A stretch of DNA of 64,000 bases from Bacteroidota bacterium (lineage in GTDB: Bacteria > Bacteroidota > Bacteroidia > Bacteroidales > JAADJA01). The translations under genes and the position numbers were made by a program. A model generated the notes under the pieces. The model was given only the letters and a program-made list of their open reading frames with translations. It was not told the DNA's origin and did no database searches. This document shows positions 18,149 to 26,407 of this stretch, one piece after another. The DNA is taken from the NCBI GenBank assembly GCA_020444515.1, contig JAHLKX010000007.1, positions 186,001 through 250,000 on the forward strand, in the 5' to 3' direction. Positions within the stretch are counted from its first letter, which is position 1, and each line of letters opens with the position of its first letter.

Positions 18149-18212
18149 CTTTGGTTAGAAGCATTTGCCCCTTGCTTTAATGCATAGTTAACACATCTGA
18201 CCAAAGATTTTT
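18149..18212 (+). terminator. Long hairpin between convergent genes
   Basis: CTTTGGTTAG (18149-18158) pairs with CTGACCAAAG (18197-18206) with one G-U pair, and ATTTTT follows. The 38-nt loop contains a second small stem (GCATT with AATGC). The large branched loop is unusual for an intrinsic terminator, so the assignment is weak. Confidence 0.35.
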
Positions 18213-18222
18213 GGGTAATGTC

Positions 18223-19089
18223 TTATCCAAGCAGCGAATCCACCGCCAGGAAAATGATCATGAAGAGTACAAAATAATTGATCTTCATGAAGTAGTAACG
18301 TGGGTTGAACTTTTCATCTCCCGATTTGAGCAGCTTTGAAAAAACAACCACCAGCCAGATGACCGTAACCAATAGTCCAATGGATATGACCATCGAATGA
18401 ACGATTCCGAAAACCGGAAGCATTAAGGCAGTTACGGCAGTCGCCATTGTCCAGATGAAGGTTGTATTCTTAATTTGTTTATTGGTATAAAAGCTGGTAA
18501 TGGAGGGGAAGCCAGCTTTTTCGTATTCTTTTCCATATTTTAGTAATAAAAGCCAGAAATGGGGCACCTGCCAGATAAAAAAGAAAAAGGCAATGATCAG
18601 TGCCCTGGGATCTGCCAGGCTTCCACCACCGGCTATCCAACCGACCATAGGTGGGATCGCACCGATTACAGAACCGGGCACAACCGCAAAGGCGGTTTTT
18701 TTCTTCAGGGGCGTGTAAATGGCATTGTACCAGATAAGGGCCAGAATTCCCAGTTGCATGGCCAGAAATCCCGAACCGATATAAATCAAGGCTGATCCGA
18801 TTATGGTAAATAAAATGGCAACTGCCAATGCTCCTTCAGGAGAAATACGTCCACTGGGAATTGGGCGGTTGCGGGTGCGCTCCATCTGAGCATCTTTCTC
18901 TTTTTCCTGGTAATGGTTTAGAGCAGAAGACCCACAAGCAAGAATGAAAATACCAAGGGTTGGTAGAATCAGACCCCCATCAAACCGGCCTGATGCCAGC
19001 ACGTAGCCAGTTATTGTCGTAAGGGAAACGGCAAAAGTTATCCTTACTTTACTAAGTTCCAGCAGTGTATGAATGAATGTTTTTTTCAA
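18223..19089 (-). CDS. ctaB: Protohaem IX farnesyltransferase (haem O synthase)
   Basis: A 288-residue UbiA-superfamily membrane protein with about eight helices. The prenyl-diphosphate motif is NHYQEKEKDAQMERTRNRP (about 60-78), in which the first Asp of the classical motif is Glu. The second conserved loop is KYGKEYEKAGFPS. It converts haem B to haem O for the a-type haems of the adjacent oxidase. It is the last gene of sco-ctaD-ctaE-ctaF-ctaC-ctaB, 31 bp after ctaC. Confidence 0.93.
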   Translation of the reverse strand: MKKTFIHTLLELSKVRITFAVSLTTITGYVLASGRFDGGLILPTLGIFILACGSSALNHYQEKEKDAQMERTRNRPIPSGRISPEGALAVAILFTIIGSALIYIGSGFLAMQLGILALIWYNAIYTPLKKKTAFAVVPGSVIGAIPPMVGWIAGGGSLADPRALIIAFFFFIWQVPHFWLLLLKYGKEYEKAGFPSITSFYTNKQIKNTTFIWTMATAVTALMLPVFGIVHSMVISIGLLVTVIWLVVVFSKLLKSGDEKFNPRYYFMKINYFVLFMIIFLAVDSLLG

Positions 19090-19120
19090 TTTCTGACTTA
19101 TGTTTACTCCGAACCCAGAA

Positions 19121-20029
19121 CTATTTAAGGGTTTTTAAATACTCAATAATATCTTTGATCTCTTCTTCAGTGACCAGATTTTGATAGGAGATCATGAGGC
19201 CCTGGTTAAAACCTTTGACCACATCGGCATTGGGCTCATAAATGGAACGTTTAATATATTCCTCATCCACCATTACTGTTCTTTCTTCGCCATTGGTGAT
19301 CACTTCTGCTTCATGACCCCAGATTCCTTTAAATGATGGTCCCACAATCCGGGTTCCATCTAAGGAGTGGCAACTGATACAGGCATTCTTCTTTAAAACA
19401 GCAAGACCCGGATGATCTGCAGAAGCCGTTGTATCATTATACCATTTCATATATTCTTCTTCCGGAAGTACGATCACTTTACTCAACATATAGGAGTGCC
19501 GGTCGCCGCAATATTCTGCACAGAAAATATCATAATCGCCAACCTTTTGACCAATAAACCACATTTTATTTTCCCTTCCGGGAACGACATCCTCTTTGAT
19601 CCTGAAGGCTGGTATATAAAGACTGTGCAATACATCCCTGGAAATCAAATCAAGAATCACAGGTTCGTCTATTGGTACAACGAGTGTATCGGATGATTTT
19701 CCATTCTCATATTCGAACTGCCAGCTCCACATTTGTCCATATGCTTTAACGTGAACGCCCTCATCCGGAATATCACGCATTGGCTTATAACCCATCCATC
19801 CAAAATAAAACATAACCAGAACCAATAGGGTAGGGATGACTGTCCAGGTAATTTCCAGTTTTTTATTCTCGTGAATATCAACTGCTTCGGGGTGTTTGGA
19901 TTTGTTGTATCGGATCACAAAATAGACCATCACCGCTGTAATGGATACCAGGAAGAAAACGGAAGCTCCCAGTATGATGGCGAATGAAGTATCTACTCCC
20001 TGAACAAAATTTGAAGCGTCTGAAAACAT
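19121..20029 (-). CDS. ctaC: Cytochrome c oxidase subunit II with fused cytochrome c domain
   Basis: 302 residues. Two N-terminal transmembrane helices (about 15-38 and 62-82) precede a cupredoxin domain. The CuA ligands are in CAEYCGDRHSYM and the upstream His in DVLHSLYIP, with the electron-entry Trp region YGQMWSWQFEYE. Residues about 205-300 form a class I cytochrome c with CISCH and a distal Met region near GLMISYQN. The fusion makes this a caa3-type oxidase, so it can accept electrons directly from ACIII. No cleavable signal peptide is seen. Confidence 0.95.
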   Translation of the reverse strand: MFSDASNFVQGVDTSFAIILGASVFFLVSITAVMVYFVIRYNKSKHPEAVDIHENKKLEITWTVIPTLLVLVMFYFGWMGYKPMRDIPDEGVHVKAYGQMWSWQFEYENGKSSDTLVVPIDEPVILDLISRDVLHSLYIPAFRIKEDVVPGRENKMWFIGQKVGDYDIFCAEYCGDRHSYMLSKVIVLPEEEYMKWYNDTTASADHPGLAVLKKNACISCHSLDGTRIVGPSFKGIWGHEAEVITNGEERTVMVDEEYIKRSIYEPNADVVKGFNQGLMISYQNLVTEEEIKDIIEYLKTLK

Positions 20030-20040
20030 ATTCTCTTGTT

Positions 20041-20364
20041 TTATCTTGTTATATAATCAAAAGCTGTGAATGCTATAAATACAACGAAAAGCAACATAGT
20101 GACTCCCATCAGCCATGTGATCAGTTTATTTTCGTATTTCAAATGCATAAAATAATTGGCTACCACTACGGCTTTTGCCGAAGCAATAATCAGTGCTGTG
20201 ATCACTGAAAATGCCACCAGGCTTATTCCCATAACCGAAACCAGAACGGTCATAACTGTTAGTATAATTAAACCCACCCATATTCCGATATGAAACTTAT
20301 AGGGAATGATATGATGCACTTCCGGATCGCCGGGTAAATGTCTGCTTGTATTTTTATTTGCCAT
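20041..20364 (-). CDS. ctaF: Cytochrome c oxidase subunit IV (COX4_pro)
   Basis: 107 residues with three transmembrane helices (about 25-45, 48-72, 82-103), the layout of the prokaryotic COX4_pro family. ANYFMHLKYENK between helices two and three is typical. It probably stabilises the oxidase core. It lies between ctaE and ctaC with 11 bp to ctaC. Confidence 0.85.
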   Translation of the reverse strand: MANKNTSRHLPGDPEVHHIIPYKFHIGIWVGLIILTVMTVLVSVMGISLVAFSVITALIIASAKAVVVANYFMHLKYENKLITWLMGVTMLLFVVFIAFTAFDYITR

Positions 20365-20416
20365 AACTTATTTAGTTCAATGTTCAAAGTTTGAAGTTCG
20401 GGTTTTTGGTTTAAGA

Positions 20417-21037
20417 TCAATGTATAAGATAAAAGAGCGGAAAAAGAAAAATCCAGATAATATCCACAAGGTGCCAGTAAAGTCCACCATTTTCAAGAAA
20501 GACATAATTTTGCGGTGTCACTTCCTTTTTCTTGATATCCCACATGATATATCCCAGCAAAGCACCCCCAATTACCACATGAAGACCGTGTAGTCCGGTC
20601 ATAAAAAAATACAGGAAAAAAAACATTTTTTCAGCCGGTTCAAGATGATTGTAATGATCCATTCCGGGGAAAAGTCCATGCTCGAATTTGGCGGACCACT
20701 CAAAATATTTGATCACCAAAAAGGTAAGTGCAAAAAGTATGGTTGCTGTAATTAGCCATAGCGACAATTTTACATTGCCTTTTTGAATGGCTGTTATGGA
20801 AAGCGCAACAGTTAAACTGCTGGTAAGAAGAACAACCGTGTTAATGGTGCCCATTATTACATCCAATTCGTATGAAGCATGCAGAAAGGCTTCACTGTTG
20901 AGGTATCGGTAAATGGTATACACAAGAAACAATCCACCAAAAAGGAGCAATTCAGTGAACAGAAACAGCCACATACCGAATTTCGACGCTTCATCGTCGC
21001 GATTATGACCTGAATTTGCCAATACAAAATTTGCCAT
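20417..21037 (-). CDS. ctaE: Cytochrome c oxidase subunit III
   Basis: 206 residues with five transmembrane helices, the short bacterial form. Typical blocks are SKFGMWLFLFTELLLFGG, FFLYFFMTGLHGLHVVIGG and GLYWHLVDIIWIFLFPLFYL. Subunit III supports proton delivery and stability and carries no metal. It starts 5 bp after ctaD. Confidence 0.93.
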   Translation of the reverse strand: MANFVLANSGHNRDDEASKFGMWLFLFTELLLFGGLFLVYTIYRYLNSEAFLHASYELDVIMGTINTVVLLTSSLTVALSITAIQKGNVKLSLWLITATILFALTFLVIKYFEWSAKFEHGLFPGMDHYNHLEPAEKMFFFLYFFMTGLHGLHVVIGGALLGYIMWDIKKKEVTPQNYVFLENGGLYWHLVDIIWIFLFPLFYLIH

Positions 21038-21042
21038 AGCTA

Positions 21043-22656
21043 TTATCCTGTTTTATTCATTTTATGATCGTAAGGACTACCTTCCGGTACGACCGGAGTT
21101 GCATCAAAATTGTGCACGGGTGGAGGTGAGGGTGTTTGCCATTCGAGGGTGGTTCCACCCCAGGGATTGCGGGTTGCAACCTCTCCTGTTTTATTTGAAC
21201 GAATCAGGTTGATAATCATCAACAAAATTCCTGCAATCAACACCCACGATCCCACAGTAGATATTACGTTAAGGGTTGTAAAATCTTCAAGATAATCATA
21301 ATACCGTCTGGGCATGCCCATTATCCCAAGGATCAGCATCGGGAAATAAAGGAAATTAAATCCGATGAACATGAGCGTAAAGGCAATTTTCGAAACCCGC
21401 TCATTGTACATTTTCCCCCAGATTTTTGGAAACCAGTAATGAAGGGCTCCAAAAAATGCAAATCCAGCACCACCAAACATAACATAGTGAAAATGTCCGA
21501 CCACGAAATACGTATCGTGCAAGTGGATATCAGTTGCAAGTGCACCAATGACCAATCCCGTCAACCCGCCGATCAAAAACTGGAAAATAAAGGCCATGGA
21601 ATAAAGCAATGGGGTTTTTACATCAATCGACCCCTTATAAAGAGTGGCAACCCAGTTGAATACCTTTATGGCTGATGGCACGGCAACAAGGAAGGTGAGT
21701 ATGGAAAAGATAACCCTTGCTGGTCCGCTCATCCCGGATGTGAACATATGATGTCCCCATACAAAATAGCCAATAAAAGCAATGGCCAGACTGGAATAAG
21801 CAATGGCCTTATAACCAAATATCGTTCTTTTGGCAAACGTAGGGATCATCTCGGATATCAAACCCATGGCAGGTAGAACCATAATATACACTGCGGGATG
21901 AGAGTAAATCCAGAATAGGTGCTGATAAAGGATGGGATCACCTCCCAAAGCCGGATCAAATAATCCTACGCCAAAAACACGCTCGGCTACGATCATGAGT
22001 AAGGTAATGCCAATAATGGGTGTTGCCAGCAATTGTATCCATGCTGTGGCATACAAGGCCCAGGAAAAAAGTGGCATTTTAAACCAGCCCATTCCCGGTG
22101 CTCTCAAACGGTGTATGGTGACGATGAAATTTAAACCGGTCAGGATACTTGAAAACCCGAGAATGAAAGCAGCCAAAACCGCAAGGGTAACATTGGTCCC
22201 TGTTTTTACACTATAGGGCGCATAAAAAGTCCAGCCTGTGTCGGCAGGGCCATCACCTACTACAAGGGTCAGTAATGCAAAAATTCCTCCCAGCACATAA
22301 AGCCACCATGACATTAGGTTTACCTTAGGGAAAGCAACATCATCTGTTCCGATCATAATGGGAAGGAAAAAGTTCCCGAAGAAGGCTGGCACACTTGGGA
22401 TCAGAAATAAAAAGATCATGATCACTCCGTGCAGGGTAAATACCTGATTATAAGTCTTGGCATCCATGATGGTCTCACCAGGTGCGATTAGTTCAAGTCT
22501 CATCAGGAATCCCAATGCCATTGCCACCAGAAAAAATGAAATGATGGCATAGAAATAGAGTAAACCGATACGCTTGTGGTCAGTGGAAAATATCCAGCTA
22601 AACAACCCCTTTTTGGCCTGGAAAAAATTAACAGGCTGCGATAAAGCTTCTGACAT
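21043..22656 (-). CDS. ctaD: Cytochrome c oxidase subunit I, A2-type haem-copper oxidase
   Basis: 537 residues with twelve helices. Haem a, haem a3 and CuB ligands are visible: TLHGVIM, HPAVYIMVLP, WGHHMF and VVGHFHYVM. The D-channel Glu of A1 enzymes (HPEV) is missing. The motif is YSHPAVYIM instead, the Tyr-Ser pair that defines A2 oxidases such as Thermus caa3. It reduces O2 to water and pumps protons. It lies 1 bp after sco. Confidence 0.96.
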   Translation of the reverse strand: MSEALSQPVNFFQAKKGLFSWIFSTDHKRIGLLYFYAIISFFLVAMALGFLMRLELIAPGETIMDAKTYNQVFTLHGVIMIFLFLIPSVPAFFGNFFLPIMIGTDDVAFPKVNLMSWWLYVLGGIFALLTLVVGDGPADTGWTFYAPYSVKTGTNVTLAVLAAFILGFSSILTGLNFIVTIHRLRAPGMGWFKMPLFSWALYATAWIQLLATPIIGITLLMIVAERVFGVGLFDPALGGDPILYQHLFWIYSHPAVYIMVLPAMGLISEMIPTFAKRTIFGYKAIAYSSLAIAFIGYFVWGHHMFTSGMSGPARVIFSILTFLVAVPSAIKVFNWVATLYKGSIDVKTPLLYSMAFIFQFLIGGLTGLVIGALATDIHLHDTYFVVGHFHYVMFGGAGFAFFGALHYWFPKIWGKMYNERVSKIAFTLMFIGFNFLYFPMLILGIMGMPRRYYDYLEDFTTLNVISTVGSWVLIAGILLMIINLIRSNKTGEVATRNPWGGTTLEWQTPSPPPVHNFDATPVVPEGSPYDHKMNKTG

Positions 22657-22657
22657 A

Positions 22658-23488
22658 TTATTGATTCTCTTTTATTGAATGACTATTCTTGTTTTTTCGT
22701 TTAAACATCAGTCCGATAAACATGGAAATGGCAATGAATAAAATCAATGTTCCTGATATCTTGGTGATGTTGAAGACATATTTTTTCCCTTCCGGATCGT
22801 AGCTAAAACAGTATTGTAAAACTTTATTGATCGTGGGCCCGGAGCGACCTTCGGAAGCTTCCACTACAGCCATTTTCAGGTCAAAAGGTAAAAAATAGGT
22901 GCCGTGGAGATATCGGGTGATCTTGCCTTCGGGGCTGAGTACGATAAGAGCTGCTGGGTGTATGTATTCGGCACCTTCTTTTTTAACTTTATATCCCAAT
23001 GCATTGAGCAAAGTATTGATATTTGAACTGTCACCGGTAAACCAGGTCCAGCCATTTTGAACATCCTGTCCTTTAACTAGTTTGGCATAATTTCTTTTTT
23101 TATCTTTTGCCAGCTTGGGTTTTTCTGTAGGATCAAAACTAACAGTATAAACTTCGTAATCTTCACCGAGATCAATTTTTGCCTTGGTAATAACATCGGC
23201 CACACCTTCCAGCAAAGGGCTGCAAATCCCTGGGCATTCATAATAGACCAGGGCGATTACGGTTGGTTTGTTGATTGACTCTCTGAGGTTTACCTCATTA
23301 TAATTCTCATCTGTGAGGGTAATATTATCTGGGATGTACTCATCAAGGTGCTCATAAATACCCAATTCATCGGGTTGTTCACCCTGGTTGGCACTTGCTG
23401 TAACAGAAAACAAAATGACGAATATAATCGACCAAATTATTCCTGATAACCTTGTTAATTCTTGTTTTTTGTATGGTTGAAAAGTCAT
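22658..23488 (-). CDS. Sco1/SenC-type copper chaperone
   Basis: 276 residues: an N-terminal helix (about 14-33), a thioredoxin-like periplasmic domain and a C-terminal transmembrane anchor (about 243-263). The copper site is CPGIC in YYECPGICSPLLEG plus the His of YIHPAALIVL. Sco inserts copper into the CuA centre of CtaC. It is the first gene of the oxidase operon. The C-terminal anchor in addition to the N-terminal segment is common in Bacteroidota members. Confidence 0.9.
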   Translation of the reverse strand: MTFQPYKKQELTRLSGIIWSIIFVILFSVTASANQGEQPDELGIYEHLDEYIPDNITLTDENYNEVNLRESINKPTVIALVYYECPGICSPLLEGVADVITKAKIDLGEDYEVYTVSFDPTEKPKLAKDKKRNYAKLVKGQDVQNGWTWFTGDSSNINTLLNALGYKVKKEGAEYIHPAALIVLSPEGKITRYLHGTYFLPFDLKMAVVEASEGRSGPTINKVLQYCFSYDPEGKKYVFNITKISGTLILFIAISMFIGLMFKRKNKNSHSIKENQ

Positions 23489-23503
23489 CTTTTAAAGGAT
23501 TTG

Positions 23504-23511
23504 CAAATTTA
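23504..23511 (-). promoter_or_regulatory. -7 promoter element of the oxidase operon
   Basis: On the minus strand TAAATTTG matches TAnnTTTG, 15 bp before the sco ATG. The leader would be about 10 nt. No convincing -33 is present. Confidence 0.5.
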
Positions 23512-24268
23512 GAACTAATCCAAATAGTCTGTTTTATCACTGCCCCCATTAACAAAATTTTAACATTATAGTTCATCTCAATTTAAAATTAGAGCGCTAC
23601 TATTGGAGAGATCCCAATAGCCATCTTACTAATTGTGTTAATTCGTCTAATTCACTTTTGAGTGCGTCGACTGCCATTTTAATATGAGTTGTCAAGCTGG
23701 TTATGATGTACAGGCGGGATTGTTAATGGTTCTATAAAAGTGCCTTCTGAACAAATCCGGATTGATCTGAGAAAGCAGGTGCTTATGTGTGATTATAAAT
23801 TGCTTGTCCTATAGCAGGATCAATATGCAGCCAGATGGTATACATTTTTGTTTCAAACACAATTTGAACGAAGTTTTAATGCACAAGGTGTAGCGATCAC
23901 TTCATTGCCCTGTGTATATTTCAATTCAGGCATTTCTGATCGATCGTAGCTTCATTGATTAAAGCCACAAAACTTGGGAAAAACAAAATATGGAAAAGTA
24001 TTGGACAATATGCAAATCATCACTAAAAGCCAGTCGTGTGTCCTATCAGGAATATCACGTTGAAGGAAATTGATTCTTTGGTTAAATTCAAAGGTGAGAC
24101 TCCATAAGTTAAGTATCCCACGGATTAACCAGAACTGAAATTATGTCCTAAACTTGATTTTAATTAAGCTTTTTAAAAGTCAGATACACCTTGTTAACAT
24201 ATAATTTGGTTTTGCCACTTCAGGGTTCACCAGAAATATGTTAATTTGCGCTCTGAACTTGATGCATC
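23512..24268. other. Long gene-free stretch between the oxidase operon and the hydrolase gene
   Basis: No intact frame of useful length exists on either strand. The left half holds a probable decayed gene on the minus strand (23600-23972). Near 24030-24110 both strands read as short protein-like pieces broken by stops. The remainder is AT-rich upstream DNA of the hydrolase gene, and no exact TAnnTTTG was found there. Confidence 0.5.
23600..23972 (-). pseudogene. Decayed gene of unknown function
   Basis: On the minus strand one frame reads NFVQIVFETKMYTIWLHIDP, then further protein-like sequence with three in-frame stops, ending MAVDALKSELDELTQL and WLLGSLQ before a TAG at 23600. Upstream of it, two other frames continue with LINEATIDQKC and YTQGNEVIATPCALK, as expected after small insertions or deletions. 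The family was not recognised. That a gene once existed here is inferred from composition only. Confidence 0.35.
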
Positions 24269-25123
24269 ATGTTATATTTGTTTATTATCCTGATTCTAAT
24301 CCTGTTCTTCGGTGTCATGCTGGCTCTCATGTCCAGGGTTTACAAAGTCCATCCGAAATCACATAAACATGATCCCGCATCGATTGGGATTTCTTTTGAA
24401 GAAGTTTATTTTGGGACAAAAAATAACCTTTCCCTCTATGGTTGGTGGATGACCTCCGGGTTAGAACCCAAGCGGCCCGTGATCATTTTGGTTCATGGTT
24501 GGTCACGCAATGTTGAACGGATGTTGCCGTACATCAAAATGTTACACAAGAATTTTGATTTATTGGCATTTGATTCTCGCTGTCATGGCAGCAGTGATGA
24601 GGATTCATATTCCTCGATGCCGCGTTTTGCTGAAGATATTATTGCCGCCATTGAATTTGTCCAATTCAAAAAACCACATTGTAATTTGGGTGTATTGGGA
24701 TTATCTATGGGAGGTGCAGCTTCCATTTATGCCGCCAGCAAGGATGAACGGATCAAAGCAGTGGTCACAGTTGGGGCATTTGCACACCCGGCAGATGTCA
24801 TGCGTCAGGAGTTCAAAAAGCGCCATATTCCATATTTCCCGCTGGTCTGGCTTCTTTTTGAGTATATACAACATCTGATGAATGATCGTTTTGATAACAT
24901 TGCCCCAGAAAAAAACATTTCGCGGTCAAAATCTTCAATATTGCTCATTCACGGGACAGAAGATCAAACGGCACCGGTTGAGCAGGCAAAAAGACTCTTT
25001 GAAGCTTCCAATCCCAATCGGACAGAATTGCTGCTTTTGGAAGGAATGGGCCATTCTGATTGTCATGAATATCCGGGAATAGATGATCGGGTCCGGGAAT
25101 TTTTATTGGCTAAACTTCAATAA
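24269..25123 (+). CDS. Membrane-anchored alpha/beta hydrolase
   Basis: 284 residues. An N-terminal hydrophobic helix (about 3-25) is followed by an alpha/beta-hydrolase fold. LVHGWSRN is the oxyanion region. GLSMGG holds the nucleophile Ser, GTEDQTAP the likely acid Asp, and GMGHSDC the catalytic His. Related proteins are esterases, lipases or peptidases of the BEM46-like group. The substrate is unknown. It stands alone, convergent with the DUF4920 gene. Confidence 0.82.
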   Translation: MLYLFIILILILFFGVMLALMSRVYKVHPKSHKHDPASIGISFEEVYFGTKNNLSLYGWWMTSGLEPKRPVIILVHGWSRNVERMLPYIKMLHKNFDLLAFDSRCHGSSDEDSYSSMPRFAEDIIAAIEFVQFKKPHCNLGVLGLSMGGAASIYAASKDERIKAVVTVGAFAHPADVMRQEFKKRHIPYFPLVWLLFEYIQHLMNDRFDNIAPEKNISRSKSSILLIHGTEDQTAPVEQAKRLFEASNPNRTELLLLEGMGHSDCHEYPGIDDRVREFLLAKLQ

Positions 25124-25152
25124 AAAAGACCACCCGGTGAGGTGGCCTTTAA
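25122..25152. terminator. Terminator between hydrolase and DUF4920 genes
   Basis: On the minus strand AAGGCCACC pairs with GGTGGTCTT (one G-U pair) and is followed by six T, a good terminator for the DUF4920 gene. On the plus strand the stem has one mismatch, so it is weaker for the hydrolase gene. Confidence 0.65.
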
Positions 25153-25168
25153 AATTCTTAATCGTGAA

Positions 25169-25678
25169 TTAATCTTCAATAATCACCCCAACTGCTTCAA
25201 ATGTATAAGCAATTTCGTCTTCAGTAATTGCTGCAATTTCCTCTGCTGATTTACCTTCGTCTTCGGCATAATGTCGCAGGAGGTCCACCGGAATAATTTC
25301 ACGTTTGGCAACTCCTTCAACAGTTGCTGTTTTCCCTTTTGAATCCAGTGGAATCACAAAATCATAATCTTTAAAGGTCACTTTTGCAAGTTCATCTGAA
25401 CCCAGATCAAGATCCATCCAGCAGCCCGAAACCTGGCAATTTGATACGATGGTCCCTTTGAGGGTAACGTATACAGAGTCATTTTCCTCGAGCATCTTCA
25501 TCATATCTTCTCCGGAAACGATGTTTTCACCTTTGATTACAGCTCCATAATATGCCTTATTTTCTTCCTGTTCTATGGAAGCTTCTTTGGTATCAGTTGC
25601 CTCCGATTGATTCGTTTCTGGTCCATTACAGCTAAAAAATAGTCCGGCGAGTGCAAAGAGTGCTATAAGTTTTCTCAT
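25169..25678 (-). CDS. DUF4920 lipoprotein
   Basis: 169 residues. A lipoprotein signal ends in LFFSCNG (Cys about 17), then an acidic linker and a DUF4920 domain with YVTLKGTIVSNCQVSGCWMD, the conserved Cys-x5-Cys-Trp-Met of the family. It is a periplasm-facing lipoprotein and may bind metal through the two Cys, which is inferred. It lies 3 bp after a lipoprotein cytochrome c gene, so the two are co-transcribed. Confidence 0.8.
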   Translation of the reverse strand: MRKLIALFALAGLFFSCNGPETNQSEATDTKEASIEQEENKAYYGAVIKGENIVSGEDMMKMLEENDSVYVTLKGTIVSNCQVSGCWMDLDLGSDELAKVTFKDYDFVIPLDSKGKTATVEGVAKREIIPVDLLRHYAEDEGKSAEEIAAITEDEIAYTFEAVGVIIED

Positions 25679-25681
25679 ATT

Positions 25682-26197
25682 TTACTGTTGTGGTTGCTGT
25701 GGAGTTTGCATTGGATTAATTTCAACGTCTTTTACATCATCCATGGATAACAACTGATCATCGGTATATCCGTTGAAATGTTTGAGCACATAATTGATCA
25801 CTGCGACGGCTTCCTCTTTTGTTTGAACCTGCGGTGTCATGGGTGCATGGTATTTTTCTCCATTTACAATCATTTCCTCGTTACTTCCATTCAATACCTG
25901 CGCAACCCCCCTTACCGGATCTGCCAGTAAATAATCTGAATTGGCCAATGGAGGGAAAGCACCCTTTAAGCCTTTGGCATCAGCCTGGTGACAAACAACA
26001 CATTTGTCGGTGTATATTTTTTCACCCAGATCCATCTGAGCTTCCAGGCCGGTTTTAGCATCGGGTTTTGCTTGTTCTTCCTGTTTCGGTTCATCCTGTG
26101 TAGCTGCACTTTCACTAGTTCCGCTTCCTCCGCCACAAGCGGTCAAAATAAACATGGTTACTACCATTAAAGCTGATAAAAAATTGATCTTTTTCAT
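25682..26197 (-). CDS. Lipoprotein c-type cytochrome
   Basis: 171 residues. A lipoprotein signal ends in ILTACGGG (Cys about 21), then a low-complexity acidic linker (about 22-50) and one class I cytochrome c domain with CVVCH and an axial Met probably in YHAPMTPQ. It is anchored by lipid and carries one haem. It lies between the oxidase and ACIII operons and could shuttle electrons between them or to another acceptor, which is inferred. Its promoter is TACTTTTG at 26234-26241. Confidence 0.88.
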   Translation of the reverse strand: MKKINFLSALMVVTMFILTACGGGSGTSESAATQDEPKQEEQAKPDAKTGLEAQMDLGEKIYTDKCVVCHQADAKGLKGAFPPLANSDYLLADPVRGVAQVLNGSNEEMIVNGEKYHAPMTPQVQTKEEAVAVINYVLKHFNGYTDDQLLSMDDVKDVEINPMQTPQQPQQ

Positions 26198-26233
26198 GTT
26201 GTTTTTTTTTCAGATTGAATTTAAATCTTTTTG

Positions 26234-26241
26234 CAAAAGTA
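26234..26241 (-). promoter_or_regulatory. -7 promoter element of the cytochrome c/DUF4920 operon
   Basis: Minus-strand TACTTTTG, an exact TAnnTTTG match, 36 bp before the ATG. Confidence 0.5.
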
Positions 26242-26407
26242 GGATTTTATTCAGGTAAATTCCATATTAAATGGTCAATTTATTTTTAAATCCCACTACT
26301 GCTTGAAAGCCACTTCTGTAGCCAATTTGACATTTTGTCATAATTGTCGGGGTGGCATACGCTTTGTAAACGGCTCAGCAGGTTAAATATTTTAATATTG
26401 AAGAACG

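Noticed and set aside
17949..18164. Minus-strand frame of 71 codons opposite the small basic protein
   Set aside because: The product is a random hydrophobic mixture and no start context or promoter is seen. The plus-strand reading is more credible.
23990..24070. Short plus-strand frame starting MEKYWTICKSSLKAS
   Set aside because: It has only about 25 codons, no promoter and no family. It is treated as part of the decayed stretch.
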